A stretch of 64,000 nt of DNA from Stenotrophomonas maltophilia (GTDB lineage Bacteria > Pseudomonadota > Gammaproteobacteria > Xanthomonadales > Xanthomonadaceae). Position 1 is the stretch's first letter; every line of letters begins with the position of its first letter. Made by a program: the position numbers and the translations under genes. The notes beneath the pieces are model-generated. The model did no database searches. It was not told where the DNA came from and worked only from the letters and a program-made list of their open reading frames with translations. Positions 1-7,808 of this stretch are shown here, in pieces. The stretch spans positions 2,914,001 through 2,978,000 of the forward strand of contig NZ_CP037858.1 in NCBI RefSeq assembly GCF_006974125.1, in the 5' to 3' direction.

Positions 1-32
1 AACGGCTGGATCTGGGTGTTGATGAGGGACAT
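1..32 (-). CDS. ahpC: Alkyl hydroperoxide reductase subunit C, N-terminal fragment
   Basis: Only the first 10-11 codons are inside the window; the gene runs off the left edge. Read on the minus strand from an ATG at 32 they give MSLINTQIQPF, the characteristic N-terminus of AhpC, the 2-Cys peroxiredoxin that reduces hydrogen peroxide and organic peroxides in the cytoplasm. A second in-frame ATG lies directly upstream (33-35). The inner ATG was chosen because AhpC proteins normally start MSLIN. An AGAGGA ribosome binding site lies just upstream. The catalytic cysteines are outside the window, so the call rests on the N-terminus and on the OxyR-like palindrome about 100 bp upstream. Confidence 0.8.
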   Translation of the reverse strand, partial: MSLINTQIQP

Positions 33-124
33 CATTTTTCCTCTGGTGAAGGGGAGTGGGTGAATCGACAGGACCTAGGTTACCGATTCGCTTGCGATAA
101 GAACAATCCATTGATTGCATCTAT

Positions 125-145
125 TTGATAGATGTAGTCTATCAA
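125..145. promoter_or_regulatory. OxyR-like palindrome upstream of ahpC
   Basis: A perfect inverted repeat, TTGATAGA and TCTATCAA separated by 5 bases, contains ATAG-N7-CTAT, the half-site pattern of OxyR operators. A weaker ATTG-N7-CTAT lies directly beside it at 110-124. Peroxide-dependent activation of ahpC by OxyR is well established in Xanthomonas. The assignment here is an inference from motif and position. Confidence 0.55.
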
Positions 146-288
146 AGTGCCATGAGCAGGCACTGAATCTTGCCGTTCCCATCGTGCAACTGCCTGTGTG
201 ACAAGGGAAATCGTCCTGAGCGGGTGAAGAGGGCTGATAGCCCCTCCTTATGCCCTCTGGCGAAACCTGAACGGATTCCAGCTTTTCC

Positions 289-345
289 AGAGCCGAGCCC
301 ATGCTCGGCTGGGGGTGGAGCAGCCGAGCATGGGCTCGGCTCTAC
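289..345. repeat. SMAG-type inverted pair (GTAGAGCCGAGC family)
   Basis: Two perfect 22-base arms (289-310 and 322-343) flank an 11-base loop. The right arm, read on the minus strand, begins with the GTAG head typical of Stenotrophomonas SMAG elements. It sits 10 bp before the prmC start, so transcription arriving from the left would meet a very stable hairpin. Confidence 0.8.
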
Positions 346-354
346 AATTGCGGA

Positions 355-1212
355 ATGTCTTTCCAAACCGAACCCACCCTGCGCCAGATCGTGGCCGATG
401 CCAGCGCCCGCCTGGGCGGCATCGAAGCCCGCCACGAGGCTGAACTGCTGCTGCTGCACGTACTGGACCGCCCGCGCAGCTGGCTGTTCGCCCACGCCAC
501 CGATCCGCTGGCCGCCAATGACCAGGCCGCCTTCGAGGCGTTGCTGGCCCGCCGCGTGGCCGGTGAGCCGGTGGCCTACCTGACCGGCCGCCGCGGATTC
601 TGGACGCTGGACCTGGAGGTCGACCCGGCCACGCTGATCCCGCGCCCGGAAACCGAGCTGCTGGTCGAGTTGGCACTGGAGCGCCTGCCGCAAGACCAGT
701 CGCTGCAGCTGGCCGACCTGGGCACCGGCAGTGGTGCGATTGCACTGGCACTGGCCAGCGAACGGCCGCAGGCGCAGGTGCTGGCCACCGATGCCAGCCC
801 GGGCGCGCTGGCCGTGGCCGCGCGCAACGCGGCCCGCCATGAACTGCGCAACGTCCGCTTCGCCGAGGGCGGGCACGACTGGTATGCGCCGCTGCAGGGC
901 GCGCGCTTCGACCTGATCGCCAGCAACCCGCCGTATATCGCCAGCGACGATCCGCATCTGGAACAGGGCGACCTGCGTTTTGAACCGGCTACCGCGCTGG
1001 CCTCCGGCGTGGATGGCCTGGATGACATCCGTCGCATCGTCGACGGTGGCCAGGCCCACCTGCTGCCCGGCGGCTGGTTGCTGATCGAGCACGGTTGGGA
1101 CCAGGGCGAGGCGATCCGCGCGCTGTTCGACGCTGCTGGTTTCACCGAGGTGCAGACCGTGCAGGATTTGGAGCAGCGCGACCGCATCACCCTGGGTCGG
1201 CGTCCGGCCTAG
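355..1212 (+). CDS. prmC: Peptide chain release factor N5-glutamine methyltransferase
   Basis: PrmC (HemK) transfers a methyl group from S-adenosylmethionine to the glutamine of the GGQ motif in release factors RF1 and RF2, which raises termination efficiency. The protein has about 285 residues, the usual size. The SAM-binding motif [14 protein letters not shown] begins at about residue 121 and the catalytic NPPY motif is at 191-194. The start at 355 (MSFQTEPTL) was chosen over the ATG at 301 because the extra residues are simply translated SMAG repeat. In many bacteria prmC follows hemA-prfA; here it is about 28 kb from prfA, beside a peptidase gene 48 bp downstream. Confidence is high. Confidence 0.95.
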   Translation: MSFQTEPTLRQIVADASARLGGIEARHEAELLLLHVLDRPRSWLFAHATDPLAANDQAAFEALLARRVAGEPVAYLTGRRGFWTLDLEVDPATLIPRPETELLVELALERLPQDQSLQLADLGTGSGAIALALASERPQAQVLATDASPGALAVAARNAARHELRNVRFAEGGHDWYAPLQGARFDLIASNPPYIASDDPHLEQGDLRFEPATALASGVDGLDDIRRIVDGGQAHLLPGGWLLIEHGWDQGEAIRALFDAAGFTEVQTVQDLEQRDRITLGRRPA

Positions 1213-1260
1213 AATGGAGGTTCTCCTGCCCCGGCAGGGCATCACCCTGGAGCTGCAAGC

Positions 1261-2202
1261 ATGCGTACGCTGCACCCCGCCATCACCCCCTACGACGTCG
1301 GCACCCTGAAGGTCGACGACCGCCACACGCTGTACTTCGAACAGTGCGGCAACCCGGACGGCAAGCCGGTGGTGATGCTGCACGGTGGCCCGGGCGGCGG
1401 CTGCAGCGACAAGATGCGCCAGTTCCATGACCCCTCCAAGTACCGCATCATCCTGTTCGACCAGCGTGGCGCCGGCCGTTCCACCCCGCACGCGGATCTG
1501 GTGGACAACACCACCTGGGATCTGGTGGCCGACATCGAAAAACTGCGCGAACACCTGAAGGTGGATCGCTGGCAGGTGTTCGGTGGCAGCTGGGGTTCGA
1601 CCCTGGCACTGGCCTATGCCGAAACCCACCCGCAGCGCGTGACCGAACTGGTCCTGCGCGGCATCTTCATGCTGCGTCGCTGGGAGCTGGAATGGTTCTA
1701 CCAGGAAGGCGCCAACCGCCTGTTCCCGGATGCCTGGGAGCACTACCTCAAGCCGATCCCGTCGGTGGAGCGTCATGACCTGATCTCGGCCTTCCACCGC
1801 CGCCTGACCAGCGAAGACGAGACCACCCGCCTGGAAGCAGCCAAGGCCTGGGCGGTGTGGGAAGGCGCGACCAGCTTCCTGCATGTCGATGATGACTTCA
1901 TCAACAGCCACGAAGACCCGCATTTCGCGCTGGCGTTTGCCCGCATCGAGAACCACTACTTCGTCAACGGCGGTTTCTTCGAAGTGGAAGACCAGCTGCT
2001 GCGTGACGCGCACCGCATCGCCGATATTCCCGGCGTGATCGTGCACGGCCGCTACGACGTGGTCTGCCCGCTGGCCAACGCCTGGGACCTGACCAAGGTC
2101 TGGCCGAAGGCCAAGCTGGAGATCACACCGGCCTCGGGCCATTCGGCGTTCGAGGCCGAGAACGTGGACGCGCTGGTACGCGCCACCGATAGTTTTGCCT
2201 GA
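1261..2202 (+). CDS. pip: Proline iminopeptidase (alpha/beta hydrolase, S33)
   Basis: This cytoplasmic serine peptidase removes N-terminal proline from peptides. It has 313 residues, matching the family. Visible landmarks are the oxyanion-hole motif HGGPGG (residues 41-46), the nucleophile elbow GGSWGS with Ser110, and the likely triad partners Asp266 in HGRYDVVCP and His294 in SGHSAF. It begins 48 bp after prmC and may share its transcript. A structured repeat block follows the stop codon. Confidence 0.93.
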   Translation: MRTLHPAITPYDVGTLKVDDRHTLYFEQCGNPDGKPVVMLHGGPGGGCSDKMRQFHDPSKYRIILFDQRGAGRSTPHADLVDNTTWDLVADIEKLREHLKVDRWQVFGGSWGSTLALAYAETHPQRVTELVLRGIFMLRRWELEWFYQEGANRLFPDAWEHYLKPIPSVERHDLISAFHRRLTSEDETTRLEAAKAWAVWEGATSFLHVDDDFINSHEDPHFALAFARIENHYFVNGGFFEVEDQLLRDAHRIADIPGVIVHGRYDVVCPLANAWDLTKVWPKAKLEITPASGHSAFEAENVDALVRATDSFA

Positions 2203-2209
2203 TACCCAC

Positions 2210-2248
2210 GGGGTCAGAGCCCTTTCCCACGGAAAGGGCTCTGACCCC
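2210..2248. repeat. 18-bp perfect inverted repeat after pip
   Basis: Arms of 18 bases beginning GGGGTCAGAGCCC flank a CAC loop. The hairpin sits 7 bp after the pip stop codon and could act as a transcript-end stabiliser. There is no T-tract, so it is not a canonical intrinsic terminator. Its sequence differs from the SMAG families around it. Confidence 0.7.
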
Positions 2249-2261
2249 GGTCCGGAACCCC

Positions 2262-2365
2262 ATCCACGCATGGCGTGGATCTACCACAGCCTGGTAGTGC
2301 CGGCCGCTGGCCGGCAACCGGGAAACGGTTGGATCGCGCAGACGCCGACCAGCGGCCGGCGCTAC
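2262..2365. repeat. Cluster of three SMAG repeats
   Basis: Three GTAG-headed stem-loops lie here: 2262-2284 (minus orientation, ATCCACGC family), 2294-2316 (plus, TGCCGGCCGCTGGCCGGCA type) and 2344-2365 (minus, same broad family). The last contributes the TAG stop codon of the LysR gene at 2362-2364. They fill the convergent gap between pip and the LysR gene. Confidence 0.8.
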
Positions 2366-3261
2366 CAATCGCCGGCCAGCAAGGCGTCAGCCAGCACCTG
2401 CAGCTTTGGCGAATGCTGGCGCGACGGCGGGTAGATCAGCGACAGTTCGCGGCTGCGGCCTTCGAACGGCTGCAGCACGCGCTGCAGCCGGCCATCGGCC
2501 AGCGCGTCGGCCACCGCGAAATCCATCACCTGCACGATGCCGATGCCGGCGATGGCCGCTTCCACCAGCGGATCGCCGCTGTCGAATACCATGCGCGTCG
2601 GTGGCGTGACCTCGCGCAGTTGCCCGTCCTGCAGGAACTGCCAGTCCACCAGCCGGCCACTGCGCAGGTTGCGCACCGCCAGGCAGGCATGATCCTGCAG
2701 CGCGGCCACATCGTCCGGTGCGCCACAGCGGGCCAGATAGCCCGGGCTGGCCACCGTCACCCAGCGCAGCGGCCGCAATGGCCGCGCAACAATGCGCTGG
2801 TCGGCGATGACGCCGGTGCGCAGCGCGGCATCGAAGCCTTCCTCGACCAGATCGACCAGGCGGTCGCTGAGCACGGCTTCCACCTGCAGCTGCGGATGCC
2901 GTTGCAGCAACGGTGCCAGCATCGGCACCAGCACCTTGCGCCCGAACATCGACGGCGCACTGATCTTCAACGTGCCTGAGGGCGTGCACGGGCGATCGGC
3001 CAGCTGCCGCTCGGCATCGTCCAGGCCGGCCAGCAGCGGTGCCACCTGTTCCACGAACTGGCGGCCATCCGGGGTCAGCGCCACGTTGCGGGTGTTCCGC
3101 TGCAGCAGCTTCACCCCCAGCGATACTTCCAGCCGCCCGACCGCACGCGACAGGCCGGACTGGCTCAGGCCCAGCTGGCCGGCGGCCACGGTGAAACTGC
3201 GGGCTTCGGCCACCTGCACCAGCATGCGCACCGCATTGAGGTCCATCGAGGCTGCATTCAT
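2362..3261 (-). CDS. LysR-family transcriptional regulator
   Basis: The N-terminal winged helix-turn-helix (from MDLNAVRMLVQVAEARSF through LSQSGLSRAVGRLE) and the C-terminal substrate-binding domain are typical of LysR regulators. Length is 299 residues from the ATG at 3261; ATGs at 3273 and 3246 are also possible, and the last begins exactly at the conserved helix. The gene is divergent from an exporter 90 bp away, so it probably controls that exporter together with itself. No ligand can be read from the sequence. Its stop codon TAG lies inside a SMAG repeat. Confidence 0.9.
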   Translation of the reverse strand: MNAASMDLNAVRMLVQVAEARSFTVAAGQLGLSQSGLSRAVGRLEVSLGVKLLQRNTRNVALTPDGRQFVEQVAPLLAGLDDAERQLADRPCTPSGTLKISAPSMFGRKVLVPMLAPLLQRHPQLQVEAVLSDRLVDLVEEGFDAALRTGVIADQRIVARPLRPLRWVTVASPGYLARCGAPDDVAALQDHACLAVRNLRSGRLVDWQFLQDGQLREVTPPTRMVFDSGDPLVEAAIAGIGIVQVMDFAVADALADGRLQRVLQPFEGRSRELSLIYPPSRQHSPKLQVLADALLAGDW

Positions 3262-3299
3262 GCGGAAAATCATGACAGAAATGGCGGGTAGGGGGTTTG

Positions 3300-3317
3300 T
3301 TGATTCGGCCGCATCAA
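3300..3317. promoter_or_regulatory. Candidate LysR-type operator between regulator and exporter
   Basis: TTGAT and ATCAA arms separated by 8 bases form a symmetric site with a GGCC core in the 90-bp divergent region. LysR regulators usually bind short palindromes with T-N11-A symmetry in such positions. Inference from symmetry and position only. Confidence 0.4.
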
Positions 3318-3351
3318 TGAGACTGCGCTCCCCCACCAATCCAGACCGCCG

Positions 3352-4770
3352 ATGCCTCCCCTCAAATACCCGCGCTGGGCGCTGACCCTGCTGGCCACCG
3401 CGCAGCTGATCATCGCCCTGGATGCCACCATCATCTTCGTCGCCCTGCACGACATGGGGCGCGCGCTGCAGATCAATGCGCAGCAGCTGCAATGGGTGGT
3501 CAGTGCCTACACCGTCGCCTTCGGCGGCAGCCTGCTGCTGGGAGGCCGTGCCGCCGACCTGATCGGCCGCCGCCGTTTCTACCGGCTGGGCATGCTGCTG
3601 TTCGCACTGGCGTCGCTGCTCGGTGCGCTGGCACCGAATGCCACCCTGCTGATCATCGCGCGCGCCGCGCAGGGCGTCGGTGCGGCCCTGCTGTTCCCCG
3701 CCACGCTGGCACTGATCAACACGCTGTACGCCGAAGGCCCGGTGCGCAACCGCGCGCTGGCGATCTGGAGCATGGCCAGCGCGGTGGGCCTGGCGCTGGG
3801 CACGCTGCTGGGTGGCGTGCTGACCCAGGCGTTCGGCTGGCCGGCGGTGCTGGCTGTAATCGTGCCGCTGGCCACCGCTTGTGCGGTCGCTGCTGGTGCG
3901 TGGCTACCGGCCGACGGCCCGCAGGTGCGAGGCCGCTCCTTCGACCTGGCCGGTTGCCTCACCGTCACCGCCGGCGGCAGCCTGCTGGTCACCACCCTGG
4001 TGCAAGGGCCGGAGTGGGGCTGGACGGCGCCGGCCACGCTCATCTGCCTGCTGCTTTCAGCGGTACTGCTCACGGTGTTCGTGCAGATCGAAAAGCGCAG
4101 CCGTGACCCGCTGATGCAGTTTTCGCTGTTGCGCCTGCCGGGCCTGCGCGCGGCACTCGGCCTGACCTTCGCCTTCATGAGCAGCTATGGCGTGCAGTAC
4201 TACTTCCTGGCGCTCTACTTCCAGGATGGCTACGGCTGGAGCCCGCTTCAGGCCGGCATGGCGTTCCTGCTGCCGACATTGGTGTGCACCTTCGGCATCC
4301 GTATTGCCGAACGCATGCTGCGGCGCCGTTCGCCACGGCAGGTACTGGCCTGGGGCTTCGCCGCTGGTGCCATCGGCATTGCCGCGGTGGCGCTGGCGAT
4401 GCCGCATGGCGCCAGCTACTGGCCGCTGCTGCCGGGCATCGTGGTGCTGAGCGTGGGCCAGGGCATGAGCTGGACAGCAATGTGGATCGTGGCCGGCCAG
4501 GGTGTGCCGGGGCCGCAGCAAGGCGTCGCGTCTGGCATGGCGGCCACCGCCCAGCAGATCGGTGGCGCTTTGGGATTGGCGGTACTGGTGATGATCGCCA
4601 ACGCCGCGCGTGGCGCGCAGGCGGCAACGAGTCCAGGTGCCCTGCAGGGCATGGTCAATGCACAGTACGGCGCCGCGCTGTTCGCCGCGCTCGGCGTGGT
4701 CATCGCGCTGGGCCTGCGCCCGGCGCCGGTAGACTCGGCTGCAACTACCTGCCTGAGCAACGAAGCATGA
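3352..4770 (+). CDS. MFS drug exporter, DHA2 (14-TM) family
   Basis: A 472-residue integral inner-membrane protein that alternates hydrophobic segments along its whole length. The loop GGRAADLIGRRRFYRLG (about residues 64-80) is the MFS motif A between helices 2 and 3. The segment ARAAQGVGAALLFPATLALI matches the DHA2/EmrB-QacA signature in helices 4-5. Such proteins exchange protons for drugs or other small molecules. No ribosome binding site is obvious before the ATG at 3352. The divergent LysR gene is the probable regulator, and the stop codon overlaps the next start by four bases (ATGA), so the two are co-translated. Substrate unknown. Confidence 0.9.
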   Translation: MPPLKYPRWALTLLATAQLIIALDATIIFVALHDMGRALQINAQQLQWVVSAYTVAFGGSLLLGGRAADLIGRRRFYRLGMLLFALASLLGALAPNATLLIIARAAQGVGAALLFPATLALINTLYAEGPVRNRALAIWSMASAVGLALGTLLGGVLTQAFGWPAVLAVIVPLATACAVAAGAWLPADGPQVRGRSFDLAGCLTVTAGGSLLVTTLVQGPEWGWTAPATLICLLLSAVLLTVFVQIEKRSRDPLMQFSLLRLPGLRAALGLTFAFMSSYGVQYYFLALYFQDGYGWSPLQAGMAFLLPTLVCTFGIRIAERMLRRRSPRQVLAWGFAAGAIGIAAVALAMPHGASYWPLLPGIVVLSVGQGMSWTAMWIVAGQGVPGPQQGVASGMAATAQQIGGALGLAVLVMIANAARGAQAATSPGALQGMVNAQYGAALFAALGVVIALGLRPAPVDSAATTCLSNEA

Positions 4771-5438
4771 TTGCGCTGCTGGACCTGCGACAGACCCTGC
4801 ACGCCTTCGCAGCCTGCAACGATGATGATGAGGTGTACGGCTCCTTCGGTTGGGTGCACGCCACCGATGACGACCTGCTGCAGGCGCGCTTCTGGTTGCC
4901 ACCCGATGAGGATGCCGCCTTCGATGAGGAGAGCGAGGTGCCGGTCGAAGCGCGCGTGCTGGGCCTGGGCACGTTCCTGGAACCTGCGACGTTTGCGGAT
5001 GTGCTCGACGTGCAGAAGCGGCAGCGTCCGTTGTCTTCGTTGCACGACTACGCGCAGGCGCTGGCGTACTACGCCGAGTACGACGCGTTCCAGCAGGTGG
5101 AAGGCGTTGACGAGGCACTGGGTGAAGCGGAAGCTGCGGAACAGGTGGCTGCGCGCGAGGCAGGTGTGGGCACAGGCATCTTCGCGTCCTTCGATCTGGC
5201 GTTGAACGCGTGCCCGGAGGTGCGGATCAAAGCTGCAGCCCAACGCGTGGCGCGGCTGCTGGAGATTCCGGTGGGCGATGCATTGGCGCGCTGCCGCGCG
5301 TTGCCGTTGCTGCTGGGCGAAGCCCTGGACCGCAACCGCGCGCAGGCGATCAAGGATCAGTTCGAAGCGATCGGTGCGACCGTGCAGGTATACGGGTTCA
5401 AGCCGTTCCCGTGGATGGAGGCTCCAACGTTGCGGTAG
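4767..5438 (+). CDS. Uncharacterised acidic protein with L7/L12-CTD-like C-terminus
   Basis: A 223-residue soluble protein rich in Asp and Glu, with no signal peptide or membrane segment. I do not recognise a named family for the N-terminal two thirds. The last 60 residues (LLEIPVGDALARCRALP, then ALDRNRAQAIKDQFEAIGA) follow the pattern of ribosomal protein L7/L12 C-terminal-like domains; this is a resemblance judged by eye. It overlaps the exporter gene by ATGA and is therefore in its operon. Its TAG stop codon is the head of a SMAG repeat. Confidence 0.75.
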   Translation: MIALLDLRQTLHAFAACNDDDEVYGSFGWVHATDDDLLQARFWLPPDEDAAFDEESEVPVEARVLGLGTFLEPATFADVLDVQKRQRPLSSLHDYAQALAYYAEYDAFQQVEGVDEALGEAEAAEQVAAREAGVGTGIFASFDLALNACPEVRIKAAAQRVARLLEIPVGDALARCRALPLLLGEALDRNRAQAIKDQFEAIGATVQVYGFKPFPWMEAPTLR

Positions 5439-5506
5439 TGCCGGCCTCTGGCCGGCAATGCAATGATCCAACTACCCTGAGGTTGCCGGCCAACGGCCGG
5501 CACTAC
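5435..5506. repeat. Inverted pair of SMAG repeats
   Basis: A plus-oriented element (5435-5457) and a minus-oriented element (about 5485-5506), both of the TGCCGGCC type, face each other between convergent genes. The first supplies the stop codon of the upstream gene (5436-5438). Confidence 0.85.
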
Positions 5507-5531
5507 CGATCAGGAATGGATCCACGCGCGT

Positions 5532-6341
5532 TCAACCGAACGCCAGCAACTGAGGCTGCAATGCGCGGAAGATCCGCGCCAGCCGCTCCGCCCATGCCTG
5601 CTGCCCGGCCACATCGGCAATCAGGTCCTGGCGGATTTCCAGTTCCACGTGCACCAGTCCACGGCCTTCGCCATGCACCGGCACCGCGTAGTCGCTGGTG
5701 CTGCTTACCGAATACGGTTCGTTGTCACCCACCACCAGGTCGCCCTCGTCGCGCAGTGCGTGCAGCAGCGCATGCGCAAAGCGCGTGTCCTGGTGGTAAA
5801 GCACGCCGGCATGCCACGGACGCTGCGTGCCGTTCATCGCCGGGGTGAAGCTGTGCATCATCACCAGCAGGGTGGGGCGGCCGGCATCGCGGCGTGCATC
5901 AAGCTCGGCGTCGATGCGCGCGTGGTAGGGCGCGTGGATCGCATCGATGCGCTGCTGGCGCTGCGCTGCCGACAGCCCGGCATTGCCTGGCACCACGGTG
6001 TGGTCGCTCACTTCCGGAATCAGCGTTGGCGACACCAGCGGGCGGTTGCAGTCGATCAGCAGCCGCGAATAGGTCTGTTCGATCGCCCAGGCATCCAGCC
6101 GTTCGGACAGTGCACGGGTGGTGCCGGCAATGCCGATGTCCCAGCCGATATGGCGGTCCAGTTCGGCCTGCGGCAAGCCCAGGCCTGCAAGGGCACGCGG
6201 CACCTGCTGGCCGGCATGATCGGCCAGCAGCAGGAACGGCGAGGCGCCCTGCGGCCGGTGGATCGTGTGGATCGCCGGGTCGTCTGTGCCCAGAAGCGCA
6301 GGCAGCGCGTGCAGATCGGCGTCAGCCACGCGGGCGTCCAT
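5532..6341 (-). CDS. N-formylglutamate amidohydrolase family protein
   Basis: The 269-residue protein carries the landmarks of the N-formylglutamate deformylase / HutG-like metalloenzyme family: a LLLADHAGQQVPRAL segment near the start, the WDIGIAGTTRALSERLDA helix, LLIDCNRPL, and MMHSFTP followed by a late GRGLVHVELEIRQDL segment. These enzymes hydrolyse N-formyl or similar amide bonds, classically in histidine breakdown. No hut genes are adjacent, so the substrate is uncertain. It is the last gene of a four-gene minus-strand set; its start overlaps the Nudix gene by 20 bp. Confidence 0.85.
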   Translation of the reverse strand: MDARVADADLHALPALLGTDDPAIHTIHRPQGASPFLLLADHAGQQVPRALAGLGLPQAELDRHIGWDIGIAGTTRALSERLDAWAIEQTYSRLLIDCNRPLVSPTLIPEVSDHTVVPGNAGLSAAQRQQRIDAIHAPYHARIDAELDARRDAGRPTLLVMMHSFTPAMNGTQRPWHAGVLYHQDTRFAHALLHALRDEGDLVVGDNEPYSVSSTSDYAVPVHGEGRGLVHVELEIRQDLIADVAGQQAWAERLARIFRALQPQLLAFG

Positions 6342-6876
6342 CCAGGTGGTGCTCGATCATCCACAGTCCGGCCCACAGCTTGGCGTCCAGCTCGTAGCCT
6401 TCGCCCATCTTCTGCACCAGCCACGCGGCGGCCTGCGCGCGCGGAATCTCATGCACGATGATGTCTTCGCTGTCGTCACCACCGCCCTCACCAACGCGGC
6501 GCAGGCCGGTGGCACGCACGAAGGCGATCTTCTCGCTGCTGGCGCCGGAGGAGGTCGGGCCTATCAGCAGCACTTCGGCGTGATCGGCGGTCCAGCCGGT
6601 TTCTTCTTCCAGTTCGCGCACGGCCGAAACTTCGATCGATTCGCCTGCATCGATGTCGCCGACCAGGCCGGCCGGCATCTCGATGGTGGGCGCCTGCAGC
6701 GGTACGCGGAACTGTTCGACGAACAGCACGTTGTCGTCAGGGGTGACCGCGATGATGATCGCCGCCAGGCCACCGGCATGGGTACGCTCGCTGTATTCCC
6801 AGGTGCCTCGCACCAGCATGCGCTGGTACTTGCCTTCATAGACGACGCGCGGGGCTTCGGTATTGCGCTGGCTCAT
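6322..6876 (-). CDS. Nudix hydrolase, ADP-ribose pyrophosphatase type
   Basis: The 184-residue cytoplasmic enzyme contains a complete Nudix box: GDIDAGE followed by REL and EEETGW in the spacing GX5EX7REUXEEXGU. Overall it resembles NudF/NudE-like ADP-sugar pyrophosphatases that cleave ADP-ribose to AMP and ribose 5-phosphate. The start MSQRNTEAPRVVYEG at 6876 overlaps the stop of the exonuclease gene (ATGA), which fixes it and shows co-translation. The frame is open further upstream but only as a shadow of the exonuclease. Confidence 0.9.
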   Translation of the reverse strand: MSQRNTEAPRVVYEGKYQRMLVRGTWEYSERTHAGGLAAIIIAVTPDDNVLFVEQFRVPLQAPTIEMPAGLVGDIDAGESIEVSAVRELEEETGWTADHAEVLLIGPTSSGASSEKIAFVRATGLRRVGEGGGDDSEDIIVHEIPRAQAAAWLVQKMGEGYELDAKLWAGLWMIEHHLDGRPRG

Positions 6877-7808
6877 GCGGGCTCGCTGTGGGTGGGAAGA
6901 ATATCGGGCACGCCGGCGGCATCGAACAGCCGGCGGCGGGTCATCGGGCCGAAGCGCAGGGTCTGGCAGATGCCGCCGAGCAGCTCGGGATCGGCGTTCT
7001 GGCGCAGCAGGCCGGGCTGGCTGCCTTCCAGCGGCGCGTCCAGCGCGATGGTGGTGAGCTGGCGCCAGAGCAGGGCGTGCTCGCGCTGCTCGCGCAGGCG
7101 CACTGCCATCTGTGCGGCGCCGCGCAGGCGCAGGAACGGCACTTCGTCCAGGCGTTCGTACAGCACATCCATGCTGCCGAAATGGGCCAGCAGCACGGCG
7201 GCGGACTTGCTGCCGACACCACTGACACCGGGAATGTTGTCCACCGCGTCGCCACACAGCGCCAGGTAATCCGCGATCTGGTGCGCATGCACGCCATGTC
7301 GTGCCTTCACCCCGGCCACGTCCCAGCGCTGGTTGCGTGCGTAGTCCCACTGTTCGTCGTGGTCCAGCAGCAGCTGCGACAGGTCCTTGTCGGCGGAGAT
7401 GATCACACCGCGGTGGCTGCCACGATGCACATGCAGGGCGCTGCCGATCAGGTCATCGGCCTCGTATTCATGGTGGGCCAGAACGGCAAGGCCCAACGCC
7501 GCGCACAGCGCCTTGCAGTGCACGAACTGGCGCTTGAGCGCCTCCGGCGCCGGGTCGCGGTTGGCCTTGTAGGCGGGGTACAGACGGTGGCGGAAGCCAC
7601 TGTCCAGCGCTTCGTCGAAGGCGATGGCGATGTGACGCGGGCGCTCGCGCTCCAGCAGGTCCAGCAGGAAGCGGGCGAAGCCGTGCACGGCATTGGTCGG
7701 CCAGCCCTGCGCATCCTGGAACTGATCCGGCAGCGAGTGCCAGGCGCGGAACACGTAGATGCTGGCGTCGACCAGGTACAGCGACGGCGGTGGTACCGGC
7801 AGGGTCAT
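6873..7808 (-). CDS. 5'-3' exonuclease (FEN/ExoIX-like)
   Basis: The 311-residue protein matches the stand-alone 5' nuclease domain homologous to the N-terminal part of DNA polymerase I. Landmarks are LYLVDASIYVFRAWHS at the start, IAIAFDEALDSGFRHRLYPAYKANR, the metal-binding HEYEADDLIGS, ISADKDLSQLL, and the helix-hairpin-helix IPGVSGVGSKSAAVLL. Members process flap or 5' ends during replication and repair. The ATG at 7808 overlaps the nitroreductase stop codon (ATGA). A role together with the Nudix enzyme in nucleotide or DNA housekeeping is conceivable but not shown. Confidence 0.9.
   Translation of the reverse strand: MTLPVPPPSLYLVDASIYVFRAWHSLPDQFQDAQGWPTNAVHGFARFLLDLLERERPRHIAIAFDEALDSGFRHRLYPAYKANRDPAPEALKRQFVHCKALCAALGLAVLAHHEYEADDLIGSALHVHRGSHRGVIISADKDLSQLLLDHDEQWDYARNQRWDVAGVKARHGVHAHQIADYLALCGDAVDNIPGVSGVGSKSAAVLLAHFGSMDVLYERLDEVPFLRLRGAAQMAVRLREQREHALLWRQLTTIALDAPLEGSQPGLLRQNADPELLGGICQTLRFGPMTRRRLFDAAGVPDILPTHSEPA

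Larger units (their letters stand above)
36..354. other. Intergenic region between ahpC and prmC (319 bp)
   Basis: The left part holds the ahpC leader and the OxyR-like palindrome, and the right end holds a SMAG inverted pair. Between about 150 and 285 I see no convincing gene or promoter. Short open frames here lack ribosome binding sites and recognisable sequence. Confidence 0.6.

Noticed and set aside
142..2271. A 709-codon minus-strand frame over prmC and pip
   Set aside because: Both plus-strand genes are certain and the antisense frame has shadow composition.
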